A stretch of DNA of 64,000 nucleotides from Sepiola atlantica (GCA_963556195.1 OY744520.1:3853501-3917500); one strand, 5' to 3'. Positions 24,165 to 36,450 are shown, counted from the stretch's first letter. The notes: a model not told the origin generated them from the letters alone. Numbers and translations: made by a program.

Positions 24165-24305
24165 TTTGATCTGTACCATTGGACAGCCATGCAGATAACT
24201 GTCCTGTTTTTAAATCTTCGAAACAGTTACATGGTAAACAGCTGATGATCCCCGTGTTAATAGTAGATGCTTACGTTAAGGTCTCCTGTTTTTTTCACTG
24301 TTAGA
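24165..24305 (-). repeat. dispersed repeat family R, reversed copy
   Basis: The reverse complement contains 'ggggatcatcagctgtttac' and 'gaagatttaaaaacagga', matching family R. It lies in the part of copy 2 that is absent from copy 1. Confidence 0.6.
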
Positions 24306-25579
24306 TACTTAATCCCCCTTTTTATTTTATTTACTTACTATTATATATTTTATTTATTTATGAATATTCCAACGAATGTTAAGTCTGCACTATTTGTGAT
24401 ATAGTTAGTTTCTCTGGGAATTTAAGCTGCATTTTCCTATTTTTGTCTTTTTGTTTAAAATAAATCAAAGCTTCTTTAGACTATATATATATATATGTGT
24501 GTGTGTCTGTGTGTATATGTGATGTGGGTGTGGGTGGGTGTAGTATAAGAAGACATTGTTTCAGTAACTGTCATGTCCTAAGTAATTATGGTAAGAATTC
24601 GACCCTGCTTTACAATATACATTTATACGCCTTTACGAACAACACTTACACTGCGTTTGATAGTTTATGGCGTTGTCCTTAACTTTCGGAAAGTTTTTTT
24701 TATTATTTATTTTTATAATTTCTTTCTATCGAAATATTGATCTCCATTTAATCGACAACAAGTAAAAGTAATGCTTTGCACTAAAACAGAAAACAAACAA
24801 ACGGTGTATATTTTAGCTGCTCTGATCTATTTGAACATGTATTTGTTCCCATTGTGTATGTACCTTTGAAAGACACCTTTTTACGAAAACGTTCTTGCTA
24901 TCAACTGGAAGGAAATCGAAAAGCTTCTGGCAAATGTTTCTTCTATCAATGTTAGAAAGTAACAATGTAAATAGATGTTCAGGCCATTAAGACTTTGTGG
25001 ATTTACCCAAGTACACTTGCCAGAAAATGTCGGCTGAATGCATATCGGTTAACTAGCAGTCATGTTCTATAAACCTTGAACCCAACGTTGCTATTAACAG
25101 GTTCCGGTTACACAACGGTAACATGTTTTCCAATCGATAACCGACTTAGATCTAATCATACATTAAAGATGTAAACATTTGATCGGGTAAAACCTGCACG
25201 ACAAAACATAAATTATTTAGAAAACATGGCTACGTCGAGGCGTGAACACATCAATAGGTGCATAACTGCAATCCAATTCATGATGTATTATTCATATACG
25301 GAGTAGCCCTTCCTTGTCTCAATTTTTTTAAGACTTTCACAGTTGATAACTGACTCATTTTTTTTTTATTTTAAGAATTACATTTTTTTAAATAATGAAG
25401 TTAGATTAAAGCCCGAACAAAGAAAATTCATCTTTTGCTACAATTTTTAAATACAGTAAAAATGCAAAACCAGCGTAGAATGGAGTTTTAAATATGTATT
25501 TATGTATGAAAGACAAATTGAACTAAAAAGACTGGAAAAACAAAAATGAACTAAAAATATAAAAGCGATTGACTTAGTC

Positions 25580-26300
25580 GTTCACGTACAACGAACGTCT
25601 TTAGAAAAAAGTATTTATTTATATTCGAATACTAGGAACGTCTTAAGAAAAAAAAATTGTTTTACATTTTAATACAACGAACGTCTTTTTAAAGTATGTT
25701 TATATTAGAATACAAGAACGTCTTTAGAAAAAAGTGTTTACAGTTAAATACAACGAACGTCTTTAAAAATACGGATTTTTAGACATTTATGGTATTCAAA
25801 TGAATACCACAAATGTCTATAGACAGACATATTATTTTACATTCAAATACAACGAATGTTTTTTAAAAAAGTGTTGTTTTTACATTTTAATACAACGAAC
25901 GTCTATGAAAAATAGTAGTATTACATTCGAATACAACGAACGTCTTTAGAAGAAAAGTATTTTTTTACATTCAAATACAACGAACGTCTTCAGAAAAAAG
26001 GTATTTTTACATTCGAATACAACGAACGTCTTCAGAAAAAATATTTTTTACATTCGAATACAACGAGCGTCTATAGAAAAAGTGTTTTTACATTCGAATA
26101 CAACGAACGTCTTCAGAAAAAAGTAGTTTTACATTCGAATACAACGAACGTCTTCAGAAAAACATATTTTTTTACATTCGAATACAACGAACGTCTTCAG
26201 AAAAACATATGTTTTACATTCGAATACAACGTCTTCAGATAAAAAGTAATTTTCCATTCGAATACAATATATGTCCATAGAAAAAGTCATTTTTCAGAAC
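25580..26300. repeat. ~40-bp minisatellite, about 17 units (copy 2)
   Basis: Units read 'attcgaatacaacgaacgtc' + 'ttcagaaaaa' + T-rich spacer. The 3' units (25920-26220) are nearly identical and the 5' units are diverged, as expected if the array grew mainly at its 3' side. One unit near 25785-25815 contains a local palindrome (ggtattcaaatgaatacc). Confidence 0.93.
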
Positions 26301-26709
26301 GAAACCGGCCAATCTCTTGTATTCTTTTTTTACTGTGCTTAATTTGCTTTTCCATTTTGTCTTTCACTACATATTGTCCATACGAAATTTAATGTTATGA
26401 CATATTCTGTATGTTTCCCTAATATAGTTAATGTATAATCATACTAAAGCAGAATGAATACATGTTTGTTTCCTATAGGTTATTATTGATGTAACACAGA
26501 AACATGAAAGATTATTACTGAGTTTTTAGATTGAATCAGTCGTAATTTGTAATTAACTTAACAACCACTATCGTTTATTTAGCTAAATATCTATTATCTC
26601 GGCCTCTTGCACTCTAAAACACTATAATATTGTTTAATTTCTATGTAAGAATATATATGAAAATGACTCTCTTTCTGCAGCGTTGGTTCTTAATTACATT
26701 ATTTTACTA

Positions 26710-26995
26710 TTTATCTTTACAAAACCACCATTCGCCCAAGCAATGAGTAGTGTTGTTACATGTGGTCTGGTTCAGTAACCACAAGCCTCGTCATCTTCAA
26801 AAACATTCCGTAATGAAATAAGCCACCACTCTCTACCAAGCTCACACCTGCATCTAATTGTCGCATGTTTCATCCTTATGTTTGTTTTACAATTACTTCA
26901 ATGGAATCTGCCCGGATAAACTTGTAACACTGGTGCCCCCTTGATGTAAACACCCTAAACTAACTCGACTATCAGCTAAATTCACCCTTCACTGT
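26710..26995 (+). pseudogene. LINE reverse transcriptase C-terminal scrap (copy 2)
   Basis: Better kept than its duplicate at 10750: YKTTIRPSNE, a stop and CCYMWSG match LINE-A YKATIRPCMEYCCNIWAG, and later FNGI-P-DKL can be read. Confidence 0.6.
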
Positions 26996-27487
26996 AAGTG
27001 CCTCTATATGTAGGAAGGATTTATTTTCTAATAGCTTATTCCTTTGAAGTGCTATCCTTTAGAAATCAAGTTCATTATCTATGATCTCCGACTGTAGACA
27101 CATGCGGAAGTTGAAATATAACGTGAACAAACATCTCGATATAAAACCTCATACCAAGGATACCCTTATAAATATAGGTTCCAATTCACAGTAGCCCGTT
27201 AGGTCTCAGTGGGTGTGTGCCTTGTTTGGCATGAATTAATGTAAAAGAAAATGAACACGAAGTGGGTGTACATACTGTTAAATATAAGATAGCGGAATAA
27301 AACATCACTGTGTGTCTATATTATCCATACAACTAATATAGAAGTTAGGAGAACAATATTGTTTAGTTATTCAGGAAATATATCGTTAGAGATATTTCAC
27401 TGTTTTGGAATTTTTGACTGAAATCAAAATGAAATAAATATTGGTAGTTGTGTGTAAATAACGGACTGCAAGTAGTCTTGCACAGAC

Positions 27488-27557
<70 letters not shown>

Positions 27558-27566
27558 TATATATAA
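27488..27566. repeat. (TA)n microsatellite
   Basis: TA array at the end of segmental copy 2. On the minus strand it follows the SINE at 27599-27700. Confidence 0.95.
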
Positions 27567-27598
27567 TATTTATTAATAAATATTAAATTATTTATACC

Positions 27599-27640
27599 TA
27601 CAGAGGCTAGCGTTTCAAGCTTATTGCTCTCTTAAGTGCA
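27599..27640 (-). ncRNA. hammerhead-like fold with G5 changed
   Basis: CTTAAGA stands for CTGAAGA. Stem II is GAGC/GCTT with an AATAA loop. GAAA is at 27616-27613. Stem III is ACGC/GCCT around TA with one mismatch. U-C is the cleavage position, and a 4-bp stem I joins TGCA and TGTA. The invariant G5 is lost, as in the module at 56601-56650, so activity is unlikely. Confidence 0.45.
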
Positions 27641-27700
27641 CGAAAGTAACAATTTCAGACGGCGGGGAGGCGTGAACCCGGTTCACAGAGTAAGCCTAAA
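27599..27700 (-). mobile_element. 5'-truncated tRNA-derived SINE with hammerhead-like 3' module
   Basis: The minus strand reads a box B (GGGTTCACGCC, 27679-27669), a body, a hammerhead-like module and then an AT-rich tail into (TA)n. Box A is missing; the 5' side is replaced by the TA array at 27717. Confidence 0.55.
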
Positions 27701-27713
27701 ATCATATTCCTTA

Positions 27714-27716
<3 letters not shown>

Positions 27717-27767
<51 letters not shown>
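27717..27767. repeat. (TA)n microsatellite
   Basis: Pure TA array. Confidence 0.97.
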
Positions 27768-27771
<4 letters not shown>

Positions 27772-28179
27772 ATTATATTAAAATTGAATAAGCGGAAGAC
27801 CTAAAAAGCTCAACTGTTCGCACAAATGTTATATGGGTTTTGTCAAGAGCGAACGAAAACAAAATGCAAAAAATGACATATATACATATATTGCATAGCC
27901 ACCTAGAAAGGGGCGCGGCACCAAAAGGGGATTTATTGCATAGTCACTGCTCTTGCCTTGACCGCGGCATTTCTCTTAAAACAGTCAAACAACTGGGTAC
28001 GGTCCCAAAAAGGCATTTGAAACATAACGTTTGTTAATAAAAACTTCTTGAACATAGTTATTGTTTAAATACTCTTCTCATTAAACATAGTTCATTCAAC
28101 ATTGTTCGTTAGGCATATCTTTCGATTTTTAGTTATTTCCGTTATACAGATTAGGACCCAAAATGGTATGCACAAAAAG

Positions 28180-28383
28180 TTACCTCACGTTTTCTTTCGT
28201 CCCCTGGTCTTGATCGCTGTTGGTACCGTCGGTTTCGTGGTGTCTCCTTGGCTGTGATCGGTGTTGATGATATTCAATCTGTGGGTAAATTTTATCGACA
28301 GGCAGAAGAGAAACGCGGAGACGATTTTCTTCAGAGATATTCAATTTTTTATTTGTGCGTTGCGAAAAGAGTTTCGTTTCCAT
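28180..28383 (-). CDS. weak candidate first coding exon, unknown protein
   Basis: A hydrophilic 67-residue frame starts METKLFSQRTNKKLNISEEN and ends at ENVR, where the DNA reads GTGAG|GTAACT, a plausible splice donor. The patch 28180-28560 is more GC- and CpG-rich than its surroundings, and a perfect CRE lies about 220 bp upstream. Against this, plus-strand frames in the same patch are also open, including one containing QAEEKRGDDFLQRYS. No domain is recognised and no partner exon is seen. Confidence 0.2.
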   Translation of the reverse strand: METKLFSQRTNKKLNISEENRLRVSLLPVDKIYPQIEYHQHRSQPRRHHETDGTNSDQDQGTKENVR

Positions 28384-28599
28384 ACATTTTTTCGATTATC
28401 ATTGATTCTTCTCGCTGATGGATGCGACGATGCATGGGAAATTACTGCTAGATCTTCAAGAGATACACCCATTATGACGGGCGATTACATTCTCGATTCC
28501 GCGCTTCCACTTCCTGAGCACATGAGATAGGTCGACCGTCCAGCTTGCTGCAAAACTAGTAACTGATTTTGAAACCTAAATTTCTCACAAAACAAGGAG

Positions 28600-28607
28600 T
28601 GACGTCA
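28600..28607. promoter_or_regulatory. CRE-like palindrome TGACGTCA
   Basis: A perfect CREB/ATF consensus between AT-rich DNA and the GC-richer patch. It would suit a promoter for a minus-strand transcript. One perfect 8-mer is weak evidence alone. Confidence 0.3.
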
Positions 28608-28757
28608 CAGATGTACACGTTGGACATTTTAAACCCTGTTATAGTTTTTCAAAACACGAGTGACTCATAACGGTTCCCTTCGGTGGGTGTCAGCGTGACT
28701 TGCACCGAGCTCGACACTTTTAGGTATACGGGGCCCGTCATAATACAACCCAGATAT

Positions 28758-28797
<40 letters not shown>
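28758..28797. repeat. (TA)n microsatellite
   Basis: Short TA array. Confidence 0.95.
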
Positions 28798-28803
<6 letters not shown>

Positions 28804-29215
28804 ATGCAGATACATTTTTTATTTGTAACTTCCCTATTACCAGCAACACGGGTTGATGTTATTTAAATAAGATAATCGAAAGCATTGAAATACGGTATAT
28901 TTAGTACTCTATCCAGCCATTTTGACATTCGCACATCTATCTAATTTGCATAACTATTTCAATAGTCGTTATTAATATATTTATCAATATTTTATTTTAT
29001 TCATGTGTAATGCGTTATGTTCCCTTTATGTCTGCAATAGTTTAATCGACACTGTTTCTGTTATTAATTGAAGCAATTTAACAAAACCAATGCAATGCTA
29101 AAAACTTTTCTTAAAATATCAAGGGAGCTAATTTTAATGAAACTATAAATTCTTAGCTCGAAAGCAGAAGAGTTGACCGAGTATGGAGGAGACTGTGTTG
29201 TTTCTATCTTAGAAG

Positions 29216-30130
29216 GTGAGCTTCTTTTTAAAACAATAACACAAATTAGTATTGTTCACATTCACTCTCCTTCCCGTTCTCTATCACTACTCTCCCTCTC
29301 TAACGACGATAGATTTCCCGTTCTATTTTTTGGAAAAAACATGTTTTATTTTATCATACTAAAATATATAAAGATGCATTATTCGAAATAAAAACGTATT
29401 TTACTTAAAATAGAACCAAAACAATTGTATTTTCTGGTTAAATTGTAAGTTATTTTTATTTAAAGTTTTATTTGACTTCTTAAATAATATTATCAATATT
29501 AATAATAAAGAAATACGTTAATAAATAAATAAATAAAAACCGCGCTGTTCTTTCTACTTAAACCCTACTCTTTATAAAAAGGAATATTATAATCTCATTT
29601 TGGTGTAATTCTTATTTCAGTCACGTACATTGTTAGAGGGAAATATTTTAGGCATCACTTATAATGAACTTATATTTATGTTAACGTGTGTTATATAATA
29701 GATGAACGTATGTAAAGAATTATTAAACCAACTAATATGGATGTAGTATCTTGTTACAAAAGTAACCTGGACACAAACATATGAAAAACAGGTCCGCTTT
29801 CGGACTAAAAATGTAAACAGGGATAGACTGTGGGTAAGGTTCGAGTTTGTAAATTAATTACATTTGAAAAAGGTGTGTTATGACAGATTCGGTGTCTGCC
29901 TTGAAGCAGTGACGTCGCAATACCGCGTGGAAGAAAGAAATGCGTTTTCAGTCAGTCTGTTTTGTAGAACAGTGAAGAACAGACGTACATTCGAGATGCA
30001 ATTGACCGAAAGGAAAATGAGAATTGCATTTTTAAAATAGTTAATAGCGACTGGTACGGCCTTTCTTTATTCGTTTGTAATTTAGTAGTAAAGTTAAAAA
30101 GAAAGTTTTAGGCTTCTCTCTATTTATCGT
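29216..30130. other. no recognisable feature
   Basis: AT-rich DNA with an (AAAT)n-like run at 29518-29538 and a GC-richer spot at 29890-30010. No gene seen. Confidence 0.45.
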
Positions 30131-30267
30131 TAATGTGTGACGAGAAAATGTCTCCAAAATAAAAACCCGGTAAACACTTCGTCAGTTTTGTTTTTTTCTT
30201 ATCTGTGCATGAAATATTTCTATGATTACAGACCCGCTACGACGATGACGGCGAAATTCGGCGATTT

Positions 30268-30307
30268 AGACGACGACGACGACGACGACGACGCCGACGA
30301 TGATGAC

Positions 30308-30369
<62 letters not shown>

Positions 30370-30440
30370 CGCTGCTGATGATGATTATTCTTATAATGAT
30401 GATGATGATAGAAATGCAGCCACTACGATGATGATGACGA
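30268..30440 (+). repeat. (GAC/GAT)n trinucleotide array inside a 124-codon frame
   Basis: The frame 30137-30511 encodes a long Asp run (about 40 residues, one Ala break), then DYSYNDDDDRNAATTMMMTT. It is preceded by an acceptor-like 'ttctatgattacag'. Alternating GAC and GAT codons could mean selection on an acidic protein, but the opposite and shifted frames are equally open, as expected for a trinucleotide repeat. I favour a microsatellite. Confidence 0.75.
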
Positions 30441-30589
30441 CAGCGTTGGGCGTTAGTATACAAATAGAAAGCGTAGACAACTTAGAACAATCGAAATTAA
30501 TAGTGATTTAAAGAACGTGTTTAATAAACGAACATATAACCACAATGTCCTCAATTTTTCACCTCAGAATGTGCAACTGTTATTGTTGA

Positions 30590-32440
30590 GAGGCAGACAA
30601 ACATTTGTAGGGGCAAGAAGGGATTGCAAAGTAGTGATAGATGAAGCAAAGGGAAGGTATACAGAGATAACCTAAAATCGCATTCAGTCACAGAGCCTAA
30701 GTACTGGTTATTTCTGGACAACTTATAATAGTGTCATGAACAATGGACAATCGACAATTCCCCAGCTCTCAAATCACAACGATGTTGTTTGCAGGCCAAC
30801 TTATAAGGCTGAACTATTTGCCCAGCGTTTCGCCTTAAACTCATCTCTGGACTCGGCAAACCACCCCTCGCTAAATTCTCATTGCGGACTGAAGCCACTC
30901 TTGAGAACTTGGTCATCACCCCGTCACAAGTGAGAGATATTATAAAAACCCTTTACCCCTCCAAAGTCTGTCAGCCTGATCTTATACCAGTAATAGTAAT
31001 AAATCAATGATCTGCTGAGCTGGCCCCTGTCCTTTACAAACTATACAACATATGCCTTACTTGTTTACCTGATAGTTGGAAAATTGGCTCTGTCGTACCA
31101 GTCTTCAAGAATTCTAGAGATAGAAGTGATCCTCTAAACTACTGTACTCTACTAGTCTACTCCCGACCTTTGCTAAAACCTTTGAATCATTAATCAATCT
31201 AGCGATAGTCAGCACCTAGTTAATGCTAAACTTCTTTCTGATCATCAATACGGATTCAGACAAGCACGATCTACTGCAGATAGCCAAACGATCATCTCTG
31301 AACGCATATACCATACACTAGCCAAGGCAGGTTAAGATAGGGCGGTAGCGCTTGATATATCCAAGGCCGTTGACAAGGTATGAAGGGCTTCTCATAAAAC
31401 TGCACTCATATGGTATTACTGGACAACTATTTAATATAATAAAATATTTCCTAAGAAGACAAAAGATCCAGGTTGTACTCGATGGCTGTTCATCAAAGCA
31501 ACATGACATACTTTCTGGTGTACCCCAGGGTTCTATTCTTGTACCTCTATTGTTGTGGATTTTCATAAATGTACTCCCTGGTGCGATTACGACTTAGATA
31601 CAAACATTTGCTGACGACACCACGATCTACTATCGTCATGTTGGCAAAACCAACGCACACATATCTGAGGAAATGGTTAAATCCTTAGAACATGACCTCC
31701 AGTCTGTAGTGGAATGGGGTCAACAACGGATGGTAACTTTTAATGCCGCAAAGACATAGCTACTTTCTTTTAATAACTACAAGAACCCTCTTCAACCATC
31801 GATGCTCATGGCAAATAGCACCCTGCCTGATAGTTCATTATTCAAACTCCTCGGCCTAACTTTTACAGATAACATGAATTGGAATAAATACATTGAAAAT
31901 ATTGCCAGGGCTTCTTCAAAGAAAGTGGGCTCTCTCTACCGTGCCAGTAAACTTCTCACAACTGACATTATAGTATATCTGTACAAAGCCACCATCCGCC
32001 CATGCATAGAGTAGTATTGCAACATCTGTGCTGGTGCATCATCCGCTAGTCTCTCCCTCTTAGACAAGGTCCAAAAAAGAATTGCCAACTTGATAGATCC
32101 TTCACTATACACCAAGTTCCAGCCTCTGTCCTATCGTCGCAATGTTGCATCCTTGTGACGGTTTTACAAGTACTTCAATGGATTGTGCTCTGATGAGCTT
32201 GCTGCTCTTGTACATCCACGTTGTAAATTCAGTAGACCAACCCGACAATCTGCCAAATCCCATCCATACACTGTGGAGGTCCCCAGATCCCGAAGAGTTT
32301 TCTACTCTAAAAACTTATTGTCTTCGTGGTGCTGGAATCTGGAACTCCCTCCCTGTTCCCTCCTTTCTGTACGGTACTTACATTCATATATTTAAAACTA
32401 ATGTTAACAGACATCTCGCTACGCAGCTCCTGATTTAGGT
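30590..32440 (+). pseudogene. LINE-A (Jockey/CR1/I-type) reverse transcriptase pseudogene
   Basis: Broken frames read the linker before RT (VVIDEAKGRYTEI, YKAELFAQRFALNSSLD), then RT motifs in order: ALDISKAVDKV (first Asp, 31346-31378), GVPQGSI (31518-31538), TFADDTT with the catalytic DD (31607-31618 for FADD), KLLGLTFTDNMNWNKYI and YKATIRPCIE. The C-terminal tail ends TNVNRHLATQLLI before a stop at about 32436. Catalytic aspartates survive, but stops and frameshifts kill the ORF. No apurinic endonuclease domain is visible upstream, so the copy is 5' truncated. Confidence 0.88.
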
Positions 32441-32956
32441 TGAACTCCCCAAAACCTTCACCCTTTTTTCTCAGTAGCCTCTTACGTCTACAGTTGCGGC
32501 CCGCATTGTCTGGGGTGAAATATGATATACAATTACACTTAAACCACATTTTAGTAAAAAATATAACAAATAAAAACATTAAAAACTCAAATGTATGTCA
32601 GGTTTCATCGTACACGTGAAACGCCGAAATGAACATTATGTCGGAAAAAGATGACTCAGTGTAAAATACATTTATTTTTAACCAGGAACTTAGAGAAGTA
32701 AGTTGTTTTTCATCCTTAGCTAGCATATGTATCTTTGTTTATAAAGATGGCGACTATATATTCCGCTTAAGTTGTATCTCGCATTTCATGTGGGTAATGA
32801 AACTTGGCATAACATGTTTTTTAAATGAATACATGCAAATGTGTTTCCAACTATGCTTAATATATTAACATTACAATTGTGTATGCTCAATTTGTTGTTG
32901 ATACAACATCTAATAAATTAATATTCTCTGATGTGTAATTGGCATCATCATCTTAA

Positions 32957-34215
<1,259 letters not shown>

Positions 34216-34229
34216 ATACTAACACAGCA

Positions 34230-34237
34230 TGACGTCA
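34230..34237. promoter_or_regulatory. CRE-like TGACGTCA upstream of box A
   Basis: Perfect CRE 109 bp before box A in unit A. Unit B has TTACGTCA at 34565-34572. Some pol III genes use upstream CRE/ATF sites; whether this one does is unknown. Confidence 0.3.
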
Positions 34238-34345
34238 CTTGCTTTATAATGAATCGTTCTTTCCCTTAAAAAGAAGTAGAATACCTTGACGTTATGCCGC
34301 CGACAAAAGTGTTAAACTTATCATTGTTTATCATCTATTTAAGAT

Positions 34346-34409
34346 TGGCCGAGCGGTTAAAGACGTTGGATTCGAGTTGACAAATACTTGTAGTCCAGGG
34401 TTTTGAATC
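34346..34409 (+). promoter_or_regulatory. internal pol III promoter boxes A and B (unit A)
   Basis: TGGCCGAGCGG matches the box A consensus. GGTTTTGAATC departs from GGTTCGANTCC at one central base. Unit B keeps the better GGTTTCGAATC. Confidence 0.6.
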
Positions 34410-34436
34410 GCATGACCGGTATTAGATAGTCATAAC

Positions 34437-34487
34437 TCTATGCTGAAGAGTCCAGATTAAAAAGGACGAAACGTATACGTATATAGA
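34437..34487 (+). ncRNA. type I hammerhead ribozyme, unit A
   Basis: Stem I TCTATG (34437-34442) pairs with TATAGA (34482-34487), with one G-U next to the cleavage site. The core is CTGAAGA (34443-34449). Stem II is GTCC/GGAC (34450-34453 with 34464-34467) with a 10-nt loop. GAAA is at 34468-34471. Stem III is the palindrome ACGTATACGT (34471-34480). Cleavage is predicted after A34481 (UA). All invariant core bases are present. The tiny AU loop of stem III is typical of minimal retroelement hammerheads, which often act as dimers. Confidence 0.82.
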
Positions 34488-34680
34488 TAATAAACAATAA
34501 CAAATATTTATATGTGTCGCTCCTCGAAAAAGTAGAGCACTGTAATGGTAGTACTAACACAGCATTACGTCACTTGCTTTATAATGCATCGTTCCTTCCC
34601 TTGGAAAGAAGTAGAATACCATGACGTTAAGCCGCCGACAAAAGTGTTAAAATTATCATCGTTTATCAGCTATTTAAAAT

Positions 34681-34744
34681 TGGCCGAGCGGTTAAAGACG
34701 TTGGATTCCAGTTGAAAAATACTTGTAGTCCAGGGTTTCGAATC
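34681..34744 (+). promoter_or_regulatory. internal pol III promoter boxes A and B (unit B)
   Basis: Box A TGGCCGAGCGG (34681-34691) and box B GGTTTCGAATC (34734-34744) fit tRNA consensus closely. Confidence 0.65.
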
Positions 34745-34771
34745 GCATGACCGGTAGTGAATAGTCATATC

Positions 34772-34822
34772 TCTATGCTGAAGAGTCCAGATTAAAAAGG
34801 ACGAAACGTATACGTACATAGA
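34772..34822 (+). ncRNA. type I hammerhead ribozyme, unit B
   Basis: Same fold as unit A with stem I TCTATG (34772-34777) pairing fully with CATAGA (34817-34822). The core is CTGAAGA (34778-34784), stem II GTCC/GGAC, GAAA (34803-34806), stem III ACGTATACGT (34806-34815), and cleavage after A34816. The single difference from unit A inside these 51 nt is C/T at stem position 1.1, which keeps pairing (G-C or G-U). Confidence 0.85.
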
Positions 34823-34827
34823 TAATG

Positions 34828-34991
<164 letters not shown>

Positions 34992-34999
34992 TTGAATCG

Positions 35000-36335
35000 T
35001 ATCGGAATTACTTTCAGCAATTATAGCTCTTGAATTGTTTTAGGTCAGTATTTAAAATTCGTACTGAAAAAAGATAAATATATAAGTTTTCGTCTAACAT
35101 GGCAAACACAGAGCATCATTACTGTATTTATATAAAAGTGCCCTATAGTACATAGAGCTATTTATTAAGTTCATATATTGTCATTCATACAAACATTTGC
35201 AGACCAATCGTAGTCAAGGTTATTAATTAGATAGGTCTGCCCAGGCCAGATATACTCAAGACGTATGAGAAAAAGACCTTCGACACCTATTAAACTGTAG
35301 AAGAGAAACGTATTTAATATAATAAAATATACCGTAGGTTACCAATGCATAATAAATAAATGAATACATAAATAAATAAGAAATCTAAACAAAGCTATAA
35401 CCTAAAAATTAAAACTAAAACCTCAAATAGAAATACAAACAAGCACGTGTTAAAATAAGGTCACCCATTATATTGACAAAATAAAGAAACAGAGATAGAT
35501 CATCTTTTAGAAAACAGAACAATAGAATAGGAAGTAAAATCAACCGCAATTTTGTTTTTAAGAAGCCCAACGATTGTCTACGAGAACAACACAGACACAG
35601 TGATGATTAATTTTATACAAAAACAGAACATTAGATTAGGAAATAGGAAGTAAAATGAAGCGTACTTTTGTAAGTTAGAAGCCCAACGATTGGTTAAGAG
35701 AACAACAAAGAATATGAGTGATTAACTAACTAGACGTGCATATAAAAACACTGGCAAAACATACCCCATGCATTTTAGTCTGACGATTCCACCCGGGGAT
35801 GAGACGCGAAGGTCTCTGTATAACTTAATTCCAAGAAATATATTTTCATAACTTAGAGAGAGAGAGAGAGGGGGGAGGGGAAGAGACGGAGAAAGATAAA
35901 GTCCGGATTACTCTTTTTATAAGCATTTCCCCAAAACCAATAATTGCAAAATCTTGATATTTTTTTGGCATGCATTCAGTTTATGGTAGATTAGTTTTTG
36001 ATGAGGAGTGGTTCGGTGTGATTATCCTGATTTTTCTCAGATAACAAAGTGATTATCCCGGATTGATCAGTTGACTCGGTTGAATCCTGGCACATAACCA
36101 AATCCATGCATCACTAAAAATGTTATTTCATATTTTAGATAAAGGCGAGTTTAACAGCAATCATGTTATTATTACTACTTAGACTAAAGAGTTGGATAAA
36201 AAAAGCCATCCTTTTAAGTTGAGCTATCTAGTAAATTAAATAACCAACCGCATTGCATTTTGTGTAAACAAATGAAGCTACCCGACAATTGACAATGTTT
36301 AATCTCATTGAGTTTTCGTTTACGCTGAGCAAGTC
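35000..36335. other. unique-looking AT-rich DNA
   Basis: Contains a local duplication: 35513-35600 and 35625-35705 share 'acagaacaatagaatagg', 'agaagcccaacgattg' and 'agagaacaaca', i.e. two ~110-bp units. A GA/G-rich run is at 35857-35895. No gene seen. Confidence 0.55.
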
Positions 36336-36339
36336 AAAG

Positions 36340-36450
36340 GTAGTAGCAAAGAGGTTAGAAGTAGCAAAGATTGGTTAAGTTTCGATACCAGGTGATAGAA
36401 ATTGCTTGGCTAGCCACACTGAAGAAGTGCGAAACCGTCTGTCTGTGAAT
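36340..36450 (+). mobile_element. tRNA-derived SINE with hammerhead-like 3' module and (TA)n tail
   Basis: Box A-like TAGCAAAGAGG (36344-36354), box B-like GTTTCGATACC (36379-36389), body, module 36415-36447, then (TA)n. The layout resembles the SINE at 851-985, with a shared '-GAAAC-GTCTG-TG' ending. Confidence 0.65.
36415..36447 (+). ncRNA. hammerhead-like fold lacking a proper stem II
   Basis: Stem I CACA (36415-36418) pairs with TGTG (36444-36447). The core is CTGAAGA (36419-36425) and GAAA (36431-36434). Stem III is AC/GT around CGTCT. The cleavage triplet GTC ends at 36443. Only 5 nt lie between the two core strands, so stem II is collapsed and the fold is probably inactive. Confidence 0.45.

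Larger units (their letters stand above)
34219..34507 (+). mobile_element. hammerhead-bearing tRNA-like element, unit A
   Basis: Order: a ~125-bp leader containing TGACGTCA, a tRNA(Ser/Leu)-like head with box A TGGCCGAGCGGTTAA (34346-34360) and box B GGTTTTGAATC (34399-34409), a short body, a type I hammerhead (34437-34487), then an AT-rich tail. Unit B repeats everything exactly 335 bp downstream with no indel over ~272 bp and 19 substitutions by my count. The long head-to-head distance of the boxes suits a class II tRNA with a variable arm. Confidence 0.8.

Noticed and set aside
25920..26220. Hammerhead-like CTGAAGA on the minus strand of each minisatellite unit
   Set aside because: The following bases give GAAT, not GAAA, and the flanking stem does not pair; the repeat in CTGAAGA is coincidental.
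25580..26300. CRISPR-like array
   Set aside because: Units are contiguous, imperfect and without unique spacers in a eukaryotic setting; it is a minisatellite.
28261..28530. 89-residue plus-strand ORF as the real gene in the GC-richer patch
   Set aside because: Competing frames on both strands are equally open; there is no basis to prefer it.
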